A stretch of DNA of 40,502 nucleotides from a virus, in the IMG/VR virus record IMGVR_UViG_3300028558_000053, positions 1-40,502 of that record. One strand, 5' to 3'. Position 1 is the stretch's first letter, and each line of letters begins with the position of its first letter. The notes beneath the pieces were generated by a model, which saw only the letters and a list, made by a program, of their open reading frames with translations, did not search any database and was not told the DNA's origin. Shown in pieces: positions 1-9,141 of the stretch. Position numbers and translations under genes: made by a program.

Positions 1-22
1 GCCATTCGGAGATTTTTTTCTG

Positions 23-508
23 ATGCCTGATGTTTTTGACCTGTTTGGTGATCCGGTTCCGTCGAATTGGGGACAGCCGGGTCGTCCTCAACATGTGGCG
101 TCTCAGCAAAATAGGAATCGCGTCAGTATGTTAGTCGCGGCTGGCTGGAGCAACGTGCGCATTGCGGCGGCGATGTACATCACGGTGCCGACGCTACGGA
201 AGCATTATTTTTCCGAACTGAAATTTCGCGAAGTGGCTCGCGATCGATTGAATGCCAACATGCTCACCAAGCTTTGGGAACTGTTCATGGGTGGTAGCGT
301 AGCGGCGGCAAAGGAATTTCGCGATGTGATGCGGGAAAATGATCGGATGACGTTTGAGGCGACGATGGGCAAAGAAGATCCTGTCCCTGCAACTCGATCG
401 TCGAAGGTTGGCAAGAAAGTTGAAGATGAGCAACGCGCGGTGGATGCCGATGAGGCGTTGAATGCCGAGCTTGATGCAGAGGCGCATGGTGCCGCCGCAG
501 TCCATTAG
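23..508 (+). CDS. terS: Terminase small subunit (probable)
   Basis: This 161-residue protein probably recognises the packaging site on phage DNA and hands it to the large terminase. Residues about 28-60 form a helix-turn-helix-like segment (GWSNVRIAAAMYITVPTLRK), as expected for a DNA-binding small terminase. The C-terminal third is charged and low in complexity. A CGGAGA Shine-Dalgarno sequence lies 10 bases before the ATG. The gene overlaps the large terminase by 47 bp in another frame. An HNH nuclease gene sits at the other end of the window, so on a circular map the order is HNH, terS, terL, the usual packaging cluster of cos phages. The assignment rests on the HTH and on position, because small terminases diverge strongly. 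Confidence 0.8.
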   Translation: MPDVFDLFGDPVPSNWGQPGRPQHVASQQNRNRVSMLVAAGWSNVRIAAAMYITVPTLRKHYFSELKFREVARDRLNANMLTKLWELFMGGSVAAAKEFRDVMRENDRMTFEATMGKEDPVPATRSSKVGKKVEDEQRAVDADEALNAELDAEAHGAAAVH

Positions 509-2204
509 CGATCTTCCTCGCTTTGCGTGTCCAGATTGGTGGGAAAAGATCAAGGCCGGCGAAACGCCAATGGCCGCAGTACCAATCAATGAGGTGAAGG
601 CAGCGAAAGCTTTAGCTTTCTTCAACAGGCTCAAGCTTCCAGACGTTCCTGGCAACCCGCTTCTCCGGGATGCGTGCGGAGATTGGTTTCGTGATATCGC
701 GGTTGCCTTCCTGGCGAGCGAAGATCCGGAAACCAAAGCGCGGCTTGTTTGGGAGCTGCTCTGCATGGTGCCGAAGAAGAACTCGAAAACGACGTATGTA
801 GCCGCGCTCGGGCTTACCGCGCTCTACATCGAGGATGCGCCGAACCAGCAAATGAATCTGGTCGGTCCGAGTCAGAATATCTCGGACAGACTTTTTGACC
901 AGGCTCAGGGAATGGTGCGTTTGGATCAGAAGTTGGTTTCGATCTTCAAGGTGCAGGATCACTTGAAATGCATCGAGCGCAGGAAGACCGGAACGCAGTT
1001 GAACGTGAAAACATTCGATACGTCGATTGTCACCGGAGAGATTCCTGTGCTGACGATCATCGATGAGCTCCACGAACTGGGTAAGAAAGCGAAGGCCGCT
1101 GCCGTCATGCAGCAGATCCGTGGCGGCGGCATCACCATGCAGGGCGGACAGGTCCTGATGATCACCACCCAGTCGGACGAAGCGCCCGCTGGCATCTGGA
1201 AGACCGAGCTTGCCAAGGCCCGAGCCATTCGTGATGGAAAGGCTGGTAGCAACCCAATTATGTTGCCGGTTCTCTACGAGTTTCCGGCCGAGTTGCAGCG
1301 TGACAAGACATTCTGGCGAGACAAGAAAAACTGGGGTCTTGTTTTGCCAAATCTCGGAAAATCAATCAATCCCAAGCGGCTCGTCGACGATTACGAGAAT
1401 AACGGTAAGGCAACCGATCAGGCCGAACAGATCTGGACATCCCAACATCTCAATATCGAGATCGGCGTAGGTCTCGCTGATGGTGGGTGGAGAGGGGCAG
1501 ATTACTGGGATGCTCAGAGCGAAAAGACGCTCACGCTCGATGAGTTGCTTCACAGATCTGAGGTCGTAACCTTCGGAATCGACGGCGGTGGATTAGATGA
1601 CTTGCTCGGAGTAGCTGTCATTGGCCGTGAACGTGAAACTCGCAAGTGGCTGATGTGGAATCATGCGTTTGCGCACGAGAAGGTTATCGAGCTGCGTCCT
1701 GACATAGCGCCGGTTCTCAAAGACTGTGAGCAGGAAGGCTCACTCGATTTCTGCAAAGTGCCCGAGGATGTTGAGAAGCTCGGCGATATTTTTGAGAGAG
1801 TACTTCAGTCAGGATTGCTGCCCGAGAAAGACGCTGTAGGTCTCGATCCTAATAACGTTGGAACGATTATCGAGGAACTGACGAAACGTGGGATGACTGA
1901 CGAAATGCTGCGGCGGCTGATCCAGGGTGCTGCACTTTCGCCGGCGCTGTGGGGCATGGAGCGGAAGCTTAGCGACGGAACGCTTGTTCACTCAGGCCTG
2001 CAATTAATGACGTTTTGCGTGAGCAACATCAAGGTCGAGATCAAAGGCAACGGCAACATGGTGACAAAGCAGATTTCAGGTCGCGCCAAGATCGATCCGT
2101 TTGTTGCCTCTTTGTGCGCCGCGATTCTCATGAGTTGGAATCCGCAAGCGCGACCTGATATTGGTGCGTGGTTGCGCGAAGCTGCTGCGGCTGCTGCAGC
2201 ATGA
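462..2204 (+). CDS. terL: Terminase large subunit
   Basis: This is the packaging motor and nuclease, 580 residues. The ATPase half carries a Walker A-like VPKKNSKTT at residues 103-111, a Walker B LTIIDE at 197-202 and a coupling motif MITTQSDE at 233-240. The nuclease half starts near FGIDGGGLDD, with D374 as a likely metal ligand, and continues to VGLDPNN. Size and motif order fit the Terminase_1 family of HK97-like phages. The ATG at 462 has GAGG six bases upstream, so it is preferred over the in-frame ATG at 486. The start lies inside terS, and the stop overlaps the portal ATG as ATGA, which suggests translational coupling. Confidence 0.95.
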   Translation: MPSLMQRRMVPPQSISDLPRFACPDWWEKIKAGETPMAAVPINEVKAAKALAFFNRLKLPDVPGNPLLRDACGDWFRDIAVAFLASEDPETKARLVWELLCMVPKKNSKTTYVAALGLTALYIEDAPNQQMNLVGPSQNISDRLFDQAQGMVRLDQKLVSIFKVQDHLKCIERRKTGTQLNVKTFDTSIVTGEIPVLTIIDELHELGKKAKAAAVMQQIRGGGITMQGGQVLMITTQSDEAPAGIWKTELAKARAIRDGKAGSNPIMLPVLYEFPAELQRDKTFWRDKKNWGLVLPNLGKSINPKRLVDDYENNGKATDQAEQIWTSQHLNIEIGVGLADGGWRGADYWDAQSEKTLTLDELLHRSEVVTFGIDGGGLDDLLGVAVIGRERETRKWLMWNHAFAHEKVIELRPDIAPVLKDCEQEGSLDFCKVPEDVEKLGDIFERVLQSGLLPEKDAVGLDPNNVGTIIEELTKRGMTDEMLRRLIQGAALSPALWGMERKLSDGTLVHSGLQLMTFCVSNIKVEIKGNGNMVTKQISGRAKIDPFVASLCAAILMSWNPQARPDIGAWLREAAAAAAA

Positions 2205-3562
2205 GTTGGCTTTCCCGTTGGTGGTCAAGACCTGCCTTAAAAGTGCAGGACCCGGAGAATTCTCGCCGGGGAAAGAGTGATACGTGGACCGGATACGATC
2301 TCGGCGCTCAGGGAGCAATGCGGCTCTCGACATGGTGGTCCGGTGTTCGGTTGTACGGAGAAACGATCGGCGCGCTTCCTTGCGCTGTTTATGAGCGCAT
2401 GCCTGACGGCAGCAAGAAGCCAAATTCCGATCATTGGCTATACAATATCGTCCATGAGAGCCCGAATGCAGACCAGACAGCCGCCGAGTTCTGGGAAAGT
2501 GTGGTCATAGACCTTGTTGTTCATGGCAACGCTTACTCGTTGAAAGACAAGCGGGGCGACGGCTCCATCATTTCACTGACGCCACTGTCTGCCGACCCGA
2601 AGAATATGAGCCGCCGCCGCGATCAGGCCGGCGTGCTGCGATATTCTTTCACCCACCGCGGCAAGCTGTACAACAATCTGACAGAGGACGACGTCTTCCA
2701 TATTCGTGGTTTTGGCGACGACGGAGAGGGTGGCGGCCTATCGACGCTGTCGTATGCGCGCGAAAGCCTGGGATTTTCAGAAGCAATCGCGGCTGCGGCG
2801 GGGACGTACTTCCGCAACGGGATGAAGAGCTCGATTTTTTTCACGCAGCCATCTGGTGGCAAGTCGCTGACGTCAGATCAGCGCAAGGATTTTCGTTCGG
2901 CATTCATTGATCCGTACCTTGGGGGAGAAGGACTTAACGCTGGACTTCTTGAGCACGGATTCGACGTTAAATCGGTAACCCTTCCGCCAAAGGACGCGGA
3001 AATGCTCCTGACATGGCGGTTCAGCATTGAAGATCTCTGCCGGTGGCTGCGGATGCCGCCGGTTCTTGTCGGCCACGCCGCTCAAGGGCAAACAATGTGG
3101 GGATCCGGCATCGAGCAGATCATGCTCGGCTGGTATGTGTTGGGGCTTCGCCCCTATCTCGGTCGAATTGAGCAGGCGATTAAAAAGCGCCTCTTGCCCG
3201 CTTCTATCCGCGGGAAGATCTATGCCGAGTTCTTGTTCGAAGGCCTGTTCCGTGCCGACAGCGCCGGTCGCGCCGCGCTGCTCGCTTCACTCGGTCAGAA
3301 CGGATACCTGACTCGGAACGAAGGCCGAGCGATGGATAATCGGCCTCCTATGGAAGGTGGAGATGTCCTCACCGTTCAATCGAACCTTCTGCCGCTCAAC
3401 CAACTCGGCAAGGCAAGTGCGGGTTCGCCGGAACAGCAACTTAGATCATCACTCATGAACATTATGTTCGGCGGCGATCTCGATGCGGTGATCGAAGCTA
3501 AGATGAAATCCATGATCGGCCATAACGGTGGCCCGTCGCTGCGAGAGGATGAGGCGGCATGA
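2201..3562 (+). CDS. Portal protein, HK97 family
   Basis: This 453-residue protein should form the dodecameric portal ring through which DNA enters and leaves the head. The fold signature is the long conserved core typical of HK97 portals: MRLSTWWSGVRLYGETIGAL near the N-terminus, VVIDLVVHGNAYSLKD, DDVFHIRGFGDDG, and later RWLRMPPVLVGH followed by the helical stem and wing. The reading frame extends upstream to a GTG at 2168, but the ATG at 2201 forms an ATGA overlap with the terL stop and is preferred. No clear Shine-Dalgarno is visible, consistent with coupling. The tail of the gene overlaps the protease start by 4 bp. Confidence 0.92.
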   Translation: MSWLSRWWSRPALKVQDPENSRRGKSDTWTGYDLGAQGAMRLSTWWSGVRLYGETIGALPCAVYERMPDGSKKPNSDHWLYNIVHESPNADQTAAEFWESVVIDLVVHGNAYSLKDKRGDGSIISLTPLSADPKNMSRRRDQAGVLRYSFTHRGKLYNNLTEDDVFHIRGFGDDGEGGGLSTLSYARESLGFSEAIAAAAGTYFRNGMKSSIFFTQPSGGKSLTSDQRKDFRSAFIDPYLGGEGLNAGLLEHGFDVKSVTLPPKDAEMLLTWRFSIEDLCRWLRMPPVLVGHAAQGQTMWGSGIEQIMLGWYVLGLRPYLGRIEQAIKKRLLPASIRGKIYAEFLFEGLFRADSAGRAALLASLGQNGYLTRNEGRAMDNRPPMEGGDVLTVQSNLLPLNQLGKASAGSPEQQLRSSLMNIMFGGDLDAVIEAKMKSMIGHNGGPSLREDEAA

Positions 3563-4248
3563 AGACCAAGGACTTTTCCTTCAAAGTGAAGGCTGCCGGC
3601 GACGCTGGTGAGATTGAGGGCTACGCTTCGGTCTTCGGTGTGCGCGACAGCTATAACGAGGTCGTAATGCCGGGCGCCTTCGCCGAAAGCCTCGCGAAGC
3701 ACCAACGACAAGGCACTTACCCGCTCATGCTCTGGCAGCACGACCCGGCGCAGCCGATCGGTGTCTGGAATGAGTTGAGTGATGACGGGAAGGGCCTTTA
3801 TGGCAAGGGTCAGCTTCTGAAGGGTGTTCAGCGCGCCGACGAAGCTTTGATCATGCTCAAGGCTGGCGCCATTCAGGGCATGTCGATCGGATACCGCGAG
3901 GTGGACGTTGAGCCGGCCGATGCGTCGACGCCGCGCAAGCTGATCAAGCTCGACCTGCTCGAAGCCTCCATCGTGTCGTTCCCGGCAAATGGCCGGGCCC
4001 GCGTCGACAGTGTGAAATCGGAACGATGCATCGCAGAATTTGCGCGACGTCTTCGTGACGGCGATGTTCCATCCATCAAAGAGTTCGAGGACATCCTGCG
4101 CGAAGCAGGTGTCCCCAAGGCCATGGCCGTGCGGATCGCCTCCGTCGGTTATGCGAAAGCCATTCGGAGCGAGTCCGAGGGTCAAGAGGCGATCAAATCC
4201 ATCAGCGACGCCATTGGTGCGCTGAAGGAACTCACCCACACAACCTGA
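3559..4248 (+). CDS. Prohead protease, HK97 (S78) family
   Basis: This serine protease should process the capsid protein during prohead maturation. The 229 residues carry the family landmarks: the GYASVFGVRDSYNEVVMPGAF opening, a catalytic histidine in LMLWQHDP (H61), a catalytic serine in IQGMSIGY (S109) and the acidic LLEASIVSFPAN segment (E135). The roughly 75 residues after the catalytic domain are helical and charged, as is common for a self-removed tail. The gene starts inside the portal stop (ATGA) and is followed 11 bp later by the capsid gene, the standard portal-protease-capsid order. Confidence 0.93.
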   Translation: MKTKDFSFKVKAAGDAGEIEGYASVFGVRDSYNEVVMPGAFAESLAKHQRQGTYPLMLWQHDPAQPIGVWNELSDDGKGLYGKGQLLKGVQRADEALIMLKAGAIQGMSIGYREVDVEPADASTPRKLIKLDLLEASIVSFPANGRARVDSVKSERCIAEFARRLRDGDVPSIKEFEDILREAGVPKAMAVRIASVGYAKAIRSESEGQEAIKSISDAIGALKELTHTT

Positions 4249-4259
4249 AGGACTATCCC

Positions 4260-5612
4260 ATGAAACGTTTTGGACCATGGACGGCTCTTGCCGTCATCGT
4301 GGCGATCGCCGTTGCTGCGGTGCTCGTCTTCGACTATTCGTCCGTTGCCCACGCTCACACCCTCGGTGTGTACGCCGCGGAAGGTGCAGCTACGATCGGC
4401 GTCCTCGAAAAGCAGATGGGCGACCTCGCCGTTCAGCTCAAGGAAGCCGCCGACAACGTCAAGAAGTCGGCCGAAACCACACAGACCGAGCTCAAAAACC
4501 TCGGGAACACGACCGCAGAAACCAAGAAGGCGGCCGACGAAGCCTTGATCAAGCACAATGAGTTGAGTGCGCAGGTCAAGGAAATCGAGCAGAAGCTGAC
4601 CAACCTGCGCAACGGCAATGGCCCGGAGCGGCAAAAGTCTGTCGGTGAGCAGTTCACCGATCGCGACGAGGTCAAGCAGTTCCTGAAGTCGAAGCCGGGC
4701 CGCGGTACGGTCAGTGTCCGCCTCAAGGCTGTGATTTCCGGTCTGACCACGGATGCCGATGGCTCCGCCGGCGATCTCATTGTTCCACAGCGCCAGGCCG
4801 GCATCATTGCGCCGCCGAACCGTCGCATGACGATCCGCGACCTTCTCACCCCTGGCACCACGTCATCGAACGCGATCCAGTACGTGAAGGAAACCGGCTT
4901 CACCAATGCGGCCGCGACGGTGGCCGAAGATGGCACCGCCACCAAGCCGCAGTCGAATATCAAGTTCGACATCATGACGACGGCTGTCACCACCATCGCC
5001 CATTGGGTGCTGGCGACGAAGCAGATCCTCGACGACGTCCCGCAGCTTCAGTCGTACATCGATGGGCGCCTGCGCTACGGCCTCCAGTACGTCGAGGAAG
5101 GTCAGTTGCTCAACGGTGGCGGCACCGGCACCGATCTGAACGGCATCTATACGCAGGCAACCGCGTATTCGGCGCCGATCGTCCCGACCGCGGCGGGCAA
5201 CCTCACCAAGATCGACGTGATCCGTCTCGCGATCTTGCAGGCGTTCCTGGCCGAATACCCGGCAAACGGCATCACGATGAACCCCAAGGATTGGGCGGAC
5301 ATCGAGCTGACCAAGACCGACGAAGGCGCGTACCTGTTCGCCAACCCGCAGGGCGGCAGCGAGCCGCGCCTGTGGCGTCTGCCCGTGGTGGAAACTCAAG
5401 CCATGACCGTGGACACGTTCCTGACCGGGGCATTCCAGCTTGGCGCGCAGATCTTCGACCGTGAGGAAGCGAACGTCGAAATCTCGACCGAGGACAGCGA
5501 CAACTTCCGCAAGAACCTCGTCACGATCCGTGCCGAGGAACGCCTTGCACTCGCTGTCTACCGCCCGGAGGCCTTCGTGAAGGGCACCTTCACCACGGCG
5601 CTCGCAGCCTAA
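4260..5612 (+). CDS. Major capsid protein, HK97 fold, with unusual N-terminus
   Basis: This 450-residue protein is the head shell subunit. Residues about 45-117 form a charged, coiled-coil-like delta (scaffold) domain. The HK97 core begins near residue 155 and includes GDLIVPQRQAG, the TTAVTTIAHWVLATKQILDD belt and the C-terminal VTIRAEERLALAVYRPEAFVKG. Cleavage by the upstream protease between about residues 130 and 165 would be normal. The N-terminus is odd: K2-R3, then a hydrophobic stretch at 8-24, then VAHAH with an AxA-like site, so it looks like a signal peptide or membrane anchor. The start is well supported, with GAAGGA about 8 bases before the ATG. Confidence 0.93.
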   Translation: MKRFGPWTALAVIVAIAVAAVLVFDYSSVAHAHTLGVYAAEGAATIGVLEKQMGDLAVQLKEAADNVKKSAETTQTELKNLGNTTAETKKAADEALIKHNELSAQVKEIEQKLTNLRNGNGPERQKSVGEQFTDRDEVKQFLKSKPGRGTVSVRLKAVISGLTTDADGSAGDLIVPQRQAGIIAPPNRRMTIRDLLTPGTTSSNAIQYVKETGFTNAAATVAEDGTATKPQSNIKFDIMTTAVTTIAHWVLATKQILDDVPQLQSYIDGRLRYGLQYVEEGQLLNGGGTGTDLNGIYTQATAYSAPIVPTAAGNLTKIDVIRLAILQAFLAEYPANGITMNPKDWADIELTKTDEGAYLFANPQGGSEPRLWRLPVVETQAMTVDTFLTGAFQLGAQIFDREEANVEISTEDSDNFRKNLVTIRAEERLALAVYRPEAFVKGTFTTALAA

Positions 5613-5624
5613 GCGATGAAATAC

Positions 5625-5649
5625 GGCGTCCGGTGAAGTGCCGGGCGCC
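5625..5649 (+). terminator. GC-rich hairpin after the capsid gene
   Basis: GGCGTCCGG pairs with CCGGGCGCC across a 7-base loop, giving a 9-bp stem with one G-U pair. It lies 12 bases after the capsid stop. There is no U-tract, so it may act as a weak terminator or an mRNA-stabilising hairpin that sets capsid expression apart from downstream genes. Confidence 0.35.
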
Positions 5650-5678
5650 GCCTTCGCTCATTTGACAGGAGAAATTCC

Positions 5679-5984
5679 ATGCAGCTTCGCGCTCTGGATC
5701 AAATCCACATCAGTTCGGTCAAGCCCGACACCATTCGTCCGGGCGAGGCCTTCGAGGTCAGCGACTCCGCGGGCGAGGATTTACTGAAGAAACACCCGAC
5801 CAAATTCGCGCGAGTTGATGCCGAGTTGCCGGCCGAAAATCTCGCAAACCAGAAGAAGGTCGGTGATGACGCGGTTCTGGCTTCGCAGAAATCGGAGTCC
5901 ACTCCGAAGAACAAAGCTGAGCCTCAGCCATCGAACAAGACCGACAAGGACCAGAAAACCAAGGACGACAAGTCGTCGTCCTGA
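5679..5984 (+). CDS. Small head-region protein with lysine-rich tail
   Basis: Not recognised as a named family. The 101-residue protein has a short folded-looking N-terminal part (residues 1-50, including ISSVKPDTIRPGEAFEVSD). Its C-terminal half is disordered and very rich in K, D, S and Q. The Shine-Dalgarno AGGAG is strong. It sits between the capsid gene and the connector genes, where many siphoviruses encode small head-decoration or DNA-associated proteins. A structural role is inferred from position alone. Confidence 0.7.
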   Translation: MQLRALDQIHISSVKPDTIRPGEAFEVSDSAGEDLLKKHPTKFARVDAELPAENLANQKKVGDDAVLASQKSESTPKNKAEPQPSNKTDKDQKTKDDKSSS

Positions 5985-6017
5985 CCAATCTGCGCACCGC
6001 GCTAAAGGAGAGCTACC

Positions 6018-6392
6018 ATGCGACGTTACAAGGTTCCGGTCACCACAGCAGCTGACGGCTCTGCGACCGCATACACCCCGCGCATCGCGGGCAAGCTGCA
6101 TAGCATCCAGTATGTGAAGGATGGCTCCAACGGCTTCGCCGATGGCGTTGACTTTACCATCACCGCCGAGGTGACGGGCGAAAGCGTTCTCGCGAAGTCG
6201 GACGTGAATGCCTCCGCCGTGTTCTATCCGCGCGCGCCAACGCACTCGCAAGTGGGTGCGGCAAACCTCTATGCGTCGGGCGGCACTGCCGTCTCGGACA
6301 AGATCGGACTGGCGAGCGACCGGATCAAGATCGTTGTCGCTTCCGGCGGTAACGCCAAGGTTGGCGTTTTCCATGTCTTGGTTGACGAATAA
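6018..6392 (+). CDS. Small head-region protein, beta-rich
   Basis: Not recognised as a characterised family. The 124 residues are beta-rich without membrane segments: MRRYKVPVTTAADGSATAYT, then alternating short strands, ending in KVGVFHVLVDE. A clear GGAG Shine-Dalgarno precedes the ATG. Its place between capsid and head-tail connector genes suggests a virion component such as a capsid decoration protein, but nothing in the sequence proves this. Confidence 0.72.
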   Translation: MRRYKVPVTTAADGSATAYTPRIAGKLHSIQYVKDGSNGFADGVDFTITAEVTGESVLAKSDVNASAVFYPRAPTHSQVGAANLYASGGTAVSDKIGLASDRIKIVVASGGNAKVGVFHVLVDE

Positions 6393-6394
6393 GC

Positions 6395-7024
6395 ATGCAT
6401 CTCGTCCTGGTCACCGCTCCGGTCGAGGAACCGATTGAGGCTTCCGACGTCAAGTCGCGCCTCAATATCGGCTCCGAAGTTCCGGACGAAGTCATCGAGG
6501 CTTTCATCACTGCCGCCCGGCAGACGATCGACGGCCGCGATGGCTGGCTGGGACGAGCCATCATGCGGCAGTCATGGAAAATCGTCGCAAGCGAATTTCC
6601 ATTCTGTCCGATCGATATTCCGCTGCCTCCGCTCATCTCGGTCGATGCCATCAGGTACATCGACAACGCTGGCATTGAGCAAGTGCTCATCGAAACGACG
6701 GATTACGTTGTCACGGAAGGTCGTCGTGCGACGGTCATGCCCGCTTACGGCAAGTCGTGGCCGAATACGCGATGCCAACCGGGCGCGGTCGAGATCGAAT
6801 TCACTTGCGGGTACGAGAGCCCTGACGATGTACCGGAGCCGATGAAGTCAGCCATCACGCTGATGGTGAGTAACTTGCGCTCGCTTACGGCGCAAAATCT
6901 GTTCCTCAGCCAGGATACGGTCGAAGGCGTCGGTTCGAAGCAATACATCGTCGGCGGCAACGCTGGCGCGGCGGTTGACAGCGCTGTTTCGTCGCTGTTG
7001 TCGACCTATCGAGAATTTCGATGA
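6395..7024 (+). CDS. Head-tail connector protein, gp6/gp8-like
   Basis: This 209-residue protein resembles the adaptor proteins that bind under the portal ring. Its opening, LVTAPVEEPIEASDVKSRL, followed by EVIEAFITAARQTIDGRDGWLGRAIMRQSWKI, is typical of the phage gp6-like / CHP02215 connector family, in which an alpha-helical first domain is followed by a beta-rich second half with VEIEFTCGYE. It begins 3 bases after the previous stop and overlaps the next gene by ATGA, so it is part of the head-to-tail assembly block. Confidence 0.82.
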   Translation: MHLVLVTAPVEEPIEASDVKSRLNIGSEVPDEVIEAFITAARQTIDGRDGWLGRAIMRQSWKIVASEFPFCPIDIPLPPLISVDAIRYIDNAGIEQVLIETTDYVVTEGRRATVMPAYGKSWPNTRCQPGAVEIEFTCGYESPDDVPEPMKSAITLMVSNLRSLTAQNLFLSQDTVEGVGSKQYIVGGNAGAAVDSAVSSLLSTYREFR

Positions 7025-7377
7025 ACGCGGCTCAGGCGACTGCCCAGCTTCGCGCCTTCCTGCAGGAGATCGGCGAGGACATCGTCATCCGCCGGTATTC
7101 CGGCTCTGGGCCAGATCGGCCAAAAACCGAGGTGACGGTGCGCGCGCGGGTCGTTGAGTATGCGTCGAAGGACATCATCGGCCCAGTCCAGCTTGGCGAC
7201 CGGAAGTTGATCGTTTTAGCCGATCCGCTGGCCGATCTTCTTCCACTTAAGCCAGCAGTCGGAAACGACGTAGCGGTTGTTCGGAACCGTGAACTGCAAA
7301 TCATCCGCGTCGACGACAATACCCGCCGTATTGGCGGAACGCTCGTCGGCCTAGAAATTCAGGTTCGCGGCAAATGA
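7021..7377 (+). CDS. Probable head-closure protein
   Basis: This 118-residue protein has no motif diagnostic enough for a firm family call. It has a helical start (QATAQLRAFLQEIGEDIVIRR) and then a run of short strands, including DRKLIVLADPL and RELQIIRVDD, a composition seen in head-closure or joining proteins. It overlaps both neighbours by 4 bp and lies between the connector and the tail-terminator-like gene, where HK97 and SPP1 relatives place the stopper protein. Function is inferred from size and order. Confidence 0.7.
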   Translation: MNAAQATAQLRAFLQEIGEDIVIRRYSGSGPDRPKTEVTVRARVVEYASKDIIGPVQLGDRKLIVLADPLADLLPLKPAVGNDVAVVRNRELQIIRVDDNTRRIGGTLVGLEIQVRGK

Positions 7378-7826
7378 GCGCCGACGATCTATCGGCCGTA
7401 TGGACCGCCATCAAGGCGCGCGCCGCGGCAGAAATCACCGGCCTGCCGATCTTCTGGCCGCGTGAGCCGAACGAGATGCCGGATACGCCGGCGCCATTCG
7501 TCTATTTCGAACTGATCGTCGACAAGGCCGGTGCACCAGTGTCCTACGGCGGCGGACGAGGGCGAAATACCTACCGCAACGGCGCAGAACTCAATGGCTA
7601 CGTCTTCGTGCCGCGCAATTACACCGTCGAAGCCGAGGCTGCTCTTTCCGAGCGCGTCGCCGCGGCGTTTCGAAGCTACCGCTCCGACGTAATTTCCTGT
7701 TTCGACGCCACGCCGATGCTGGTCGGCAATGGCTCTGACCTTGTTCCTGCCGGCTTCGAATCTGCCGCCGACCAGTACGAGTGCACGGTCGTCGCCATCG
7801 ACCTGTTTTTTGACCAGATCGGCTGA
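7374..7826 (+). CDS. Probable tail terminator / neck protein
   Basis: The 150 residues have the alpha-beta pattern of small tail-terminator proteins: an N-terminal helix (LSAVWTAIKARAAAEI), the target-entry loop with PAPFVYFELIVD, a central helix (VEAEAALSERVAAAFRSY) and a C-terminal beta strand TVVAIDLFFDQIG. Such proteins cap the tail tube and bind the head. Position directly before the tail tube gene agrees. The start overlaps the previous gene as ATGA. Confidence 0.7.
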   Translation: MSADDLSAVWTAIKARAAAEITGLPIFWPREPNEMPDTPAPFVYFELIVDKAGAPVSYGGGRGRNTYRNGAELNGYVFVPRNYTVEAEAALSERVAAAFRSYRSDVISCFDATPMLVGNGSDLVPAGFESAADQYECTVVAIDLFFDQIG

Positions 7827-7858
7827 TCGCCGAAATCCTTCCATCACGGAGAACTGCA

Positions 7859-9109
7859 ATGCCCCTCGCTGAAGGCGTCTCTGCGCGCATTTCGTACAAG
7901 AAGTATGCCTCCGGCGTCATTGCCGCGAACACTGAACCCGATGCGGCAACCGATCCCGGTGCGTCTGGTGGTCAGATCCTGCGCCGCGTGTCTTCGACGC
8001 TGAAGTTGGCGAAGGACACCTATCAGTCGAACGAAATCCGTTCTGATCGTCAGATCGCGGATTTCCGGCACGGCACCCGTCGCGTTACTGGCTCGGTCAC
8101 TGGCGAATTGAGCCCGCTGACCTATGCCGATCTCTTCGAGGCTGCATGCCGAGGCACATGGGAAGCGGCAGTCTCGCTGTCGGAAACCGAACTGACCAGC
8201 GTGGCGGCTGATGCCGACGCAGCGACCCTGACGTTCGCTGGCGGTGATCCGGTGGCTCTCGGCCTGCGGGTCGGCCACGTCATTCGATTGACGGATACGT
8301 CGGCGGCAACGGATTCCGGGCTGAACTTCGTCATCCTCGGCTTCTCCGACTCCAGCAATCGCACGGTTGAGGTTTACCCGCCGCCGCCGGCGGATATGAG
8401 CGCTGATACGGATTTCACACTCGCCACGATCGGCAAGCGCCTGAGCGTTCCGTCGAGCGGCCATGTCAGCCGTAAGTTCGCCTTCGAAATCTACAACGAA
8501 GACATCGACGTTGCGCGCTTGTTCACGGAATGCCGCGTCGGCGGCTTCACGATGCAGTTGCCGGCCTCCGGCATGTCCACCATCGAGTTTCCGGTGATGG
8601 GCCGCAACATGCAGCTTTTGGAAGATGCGGCGGCTCCGTTCTTTACCTCGCCGGTGTCCGAAACGACGACCGGCATCTTTGCGGCTGTGAACGGACTGGT
8701 CCGCGTCAATGGCGTCAACCAGGGTGTGGTCACCGGCATCAACATTCAGATGGACCTCAGTCCGTCGTCGGATCCTGTGGTCGGCCAGAACTTCATCCCT
8801 GAAGTCTTCCTCGGCCGCGCCAACGTGACCGGCCAGATGACGGCGTTCTTCCAGGATGGCGATCTGGTCAACGCCTTCACCGACGAAGATGAGATTTCGG
8901 TCCTTCTCTACCTGACGACCGAGAGTGATCCGGCCACGCCGGCCATGACCATCCTCCTGCCGCGCATCAAGTTTTCGGATGCTGACGTCGCGACGTCGGG
9001 CGAGGGCGGTCAGAGCGTGACCTTGCCGTTCCAGGCGCTCAAGGGAGTTGGTGCGGCGGGTGTCGACGCGACCACGATCCAGATCGTGGATACCCAGATC
9101 GCCGCCTAA
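7859..9109 (+). CDS. Tail tube (major tail) protein
   Basis: This 416-residue beta-rich protein is the best candidate for the stacked-ring tail tube subunit. Its first third includes LRRVSSTLKLAKDTYQSNEI, DFRHGTRRVTGSVTGELS and a YADLFEAACRG helix, as in tail-tube proteins of proteobacterial siphoviruses. It repeats similar elements in its second half (EFPVMGRNMQL, RANVTGQMTAFFQDG), suggesting two related tube-like domains. ACGGAG lies upstream of the ATG. The next gene is the frameshifted tail chaperone, the usual successor of the tube gene. Confidence 0.78.
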   Translation: MPLAEGVSARISYKKYASGVIAANTEPDAATDPGASGGQILRRVSSTLKLAKDTYQSNEIRSDRQIADFRHGTRRVTGSVTGELSPLTYADLFEAACRGTWEAAVSLSETELTSVAADADAATLTFAGGDPVALGLRVGHVIRLTDTSAATDSGLNFVILGFSDSSNRTVEVYPPPPADMSADTDFTLATIGKRLSVPSSGHVSRKFAFEIYNEDIDVARLFTECRVGGFTMQLPASGMSTIEFPVMGRNMQLLEDAAAPFFTSPVSETTTGIFAAVNGLVRVNGVNQGVVTGINIQMDLSPSSDPVVGQNFIPEVFLGRANVTGQMTAFFQDGDLVNAFTDEDEISVLLYLTTESDPATPAMTILLPRIKFSDADVATSGEGGQSVTLPFQALKGVGAAGVDATTIQIVDTQIAA

Positions 9110-9141
9110 CCGACATCCCCGCCGCCACGGGGAAACCTGCT

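Noticed and set aside
194-766. Long minus-strand frame opposite terS and terL
   Set aside because: It lies antisense to two well-supported terminase genes and its protein is Ser/Arg-rich without any recognisable pattern.
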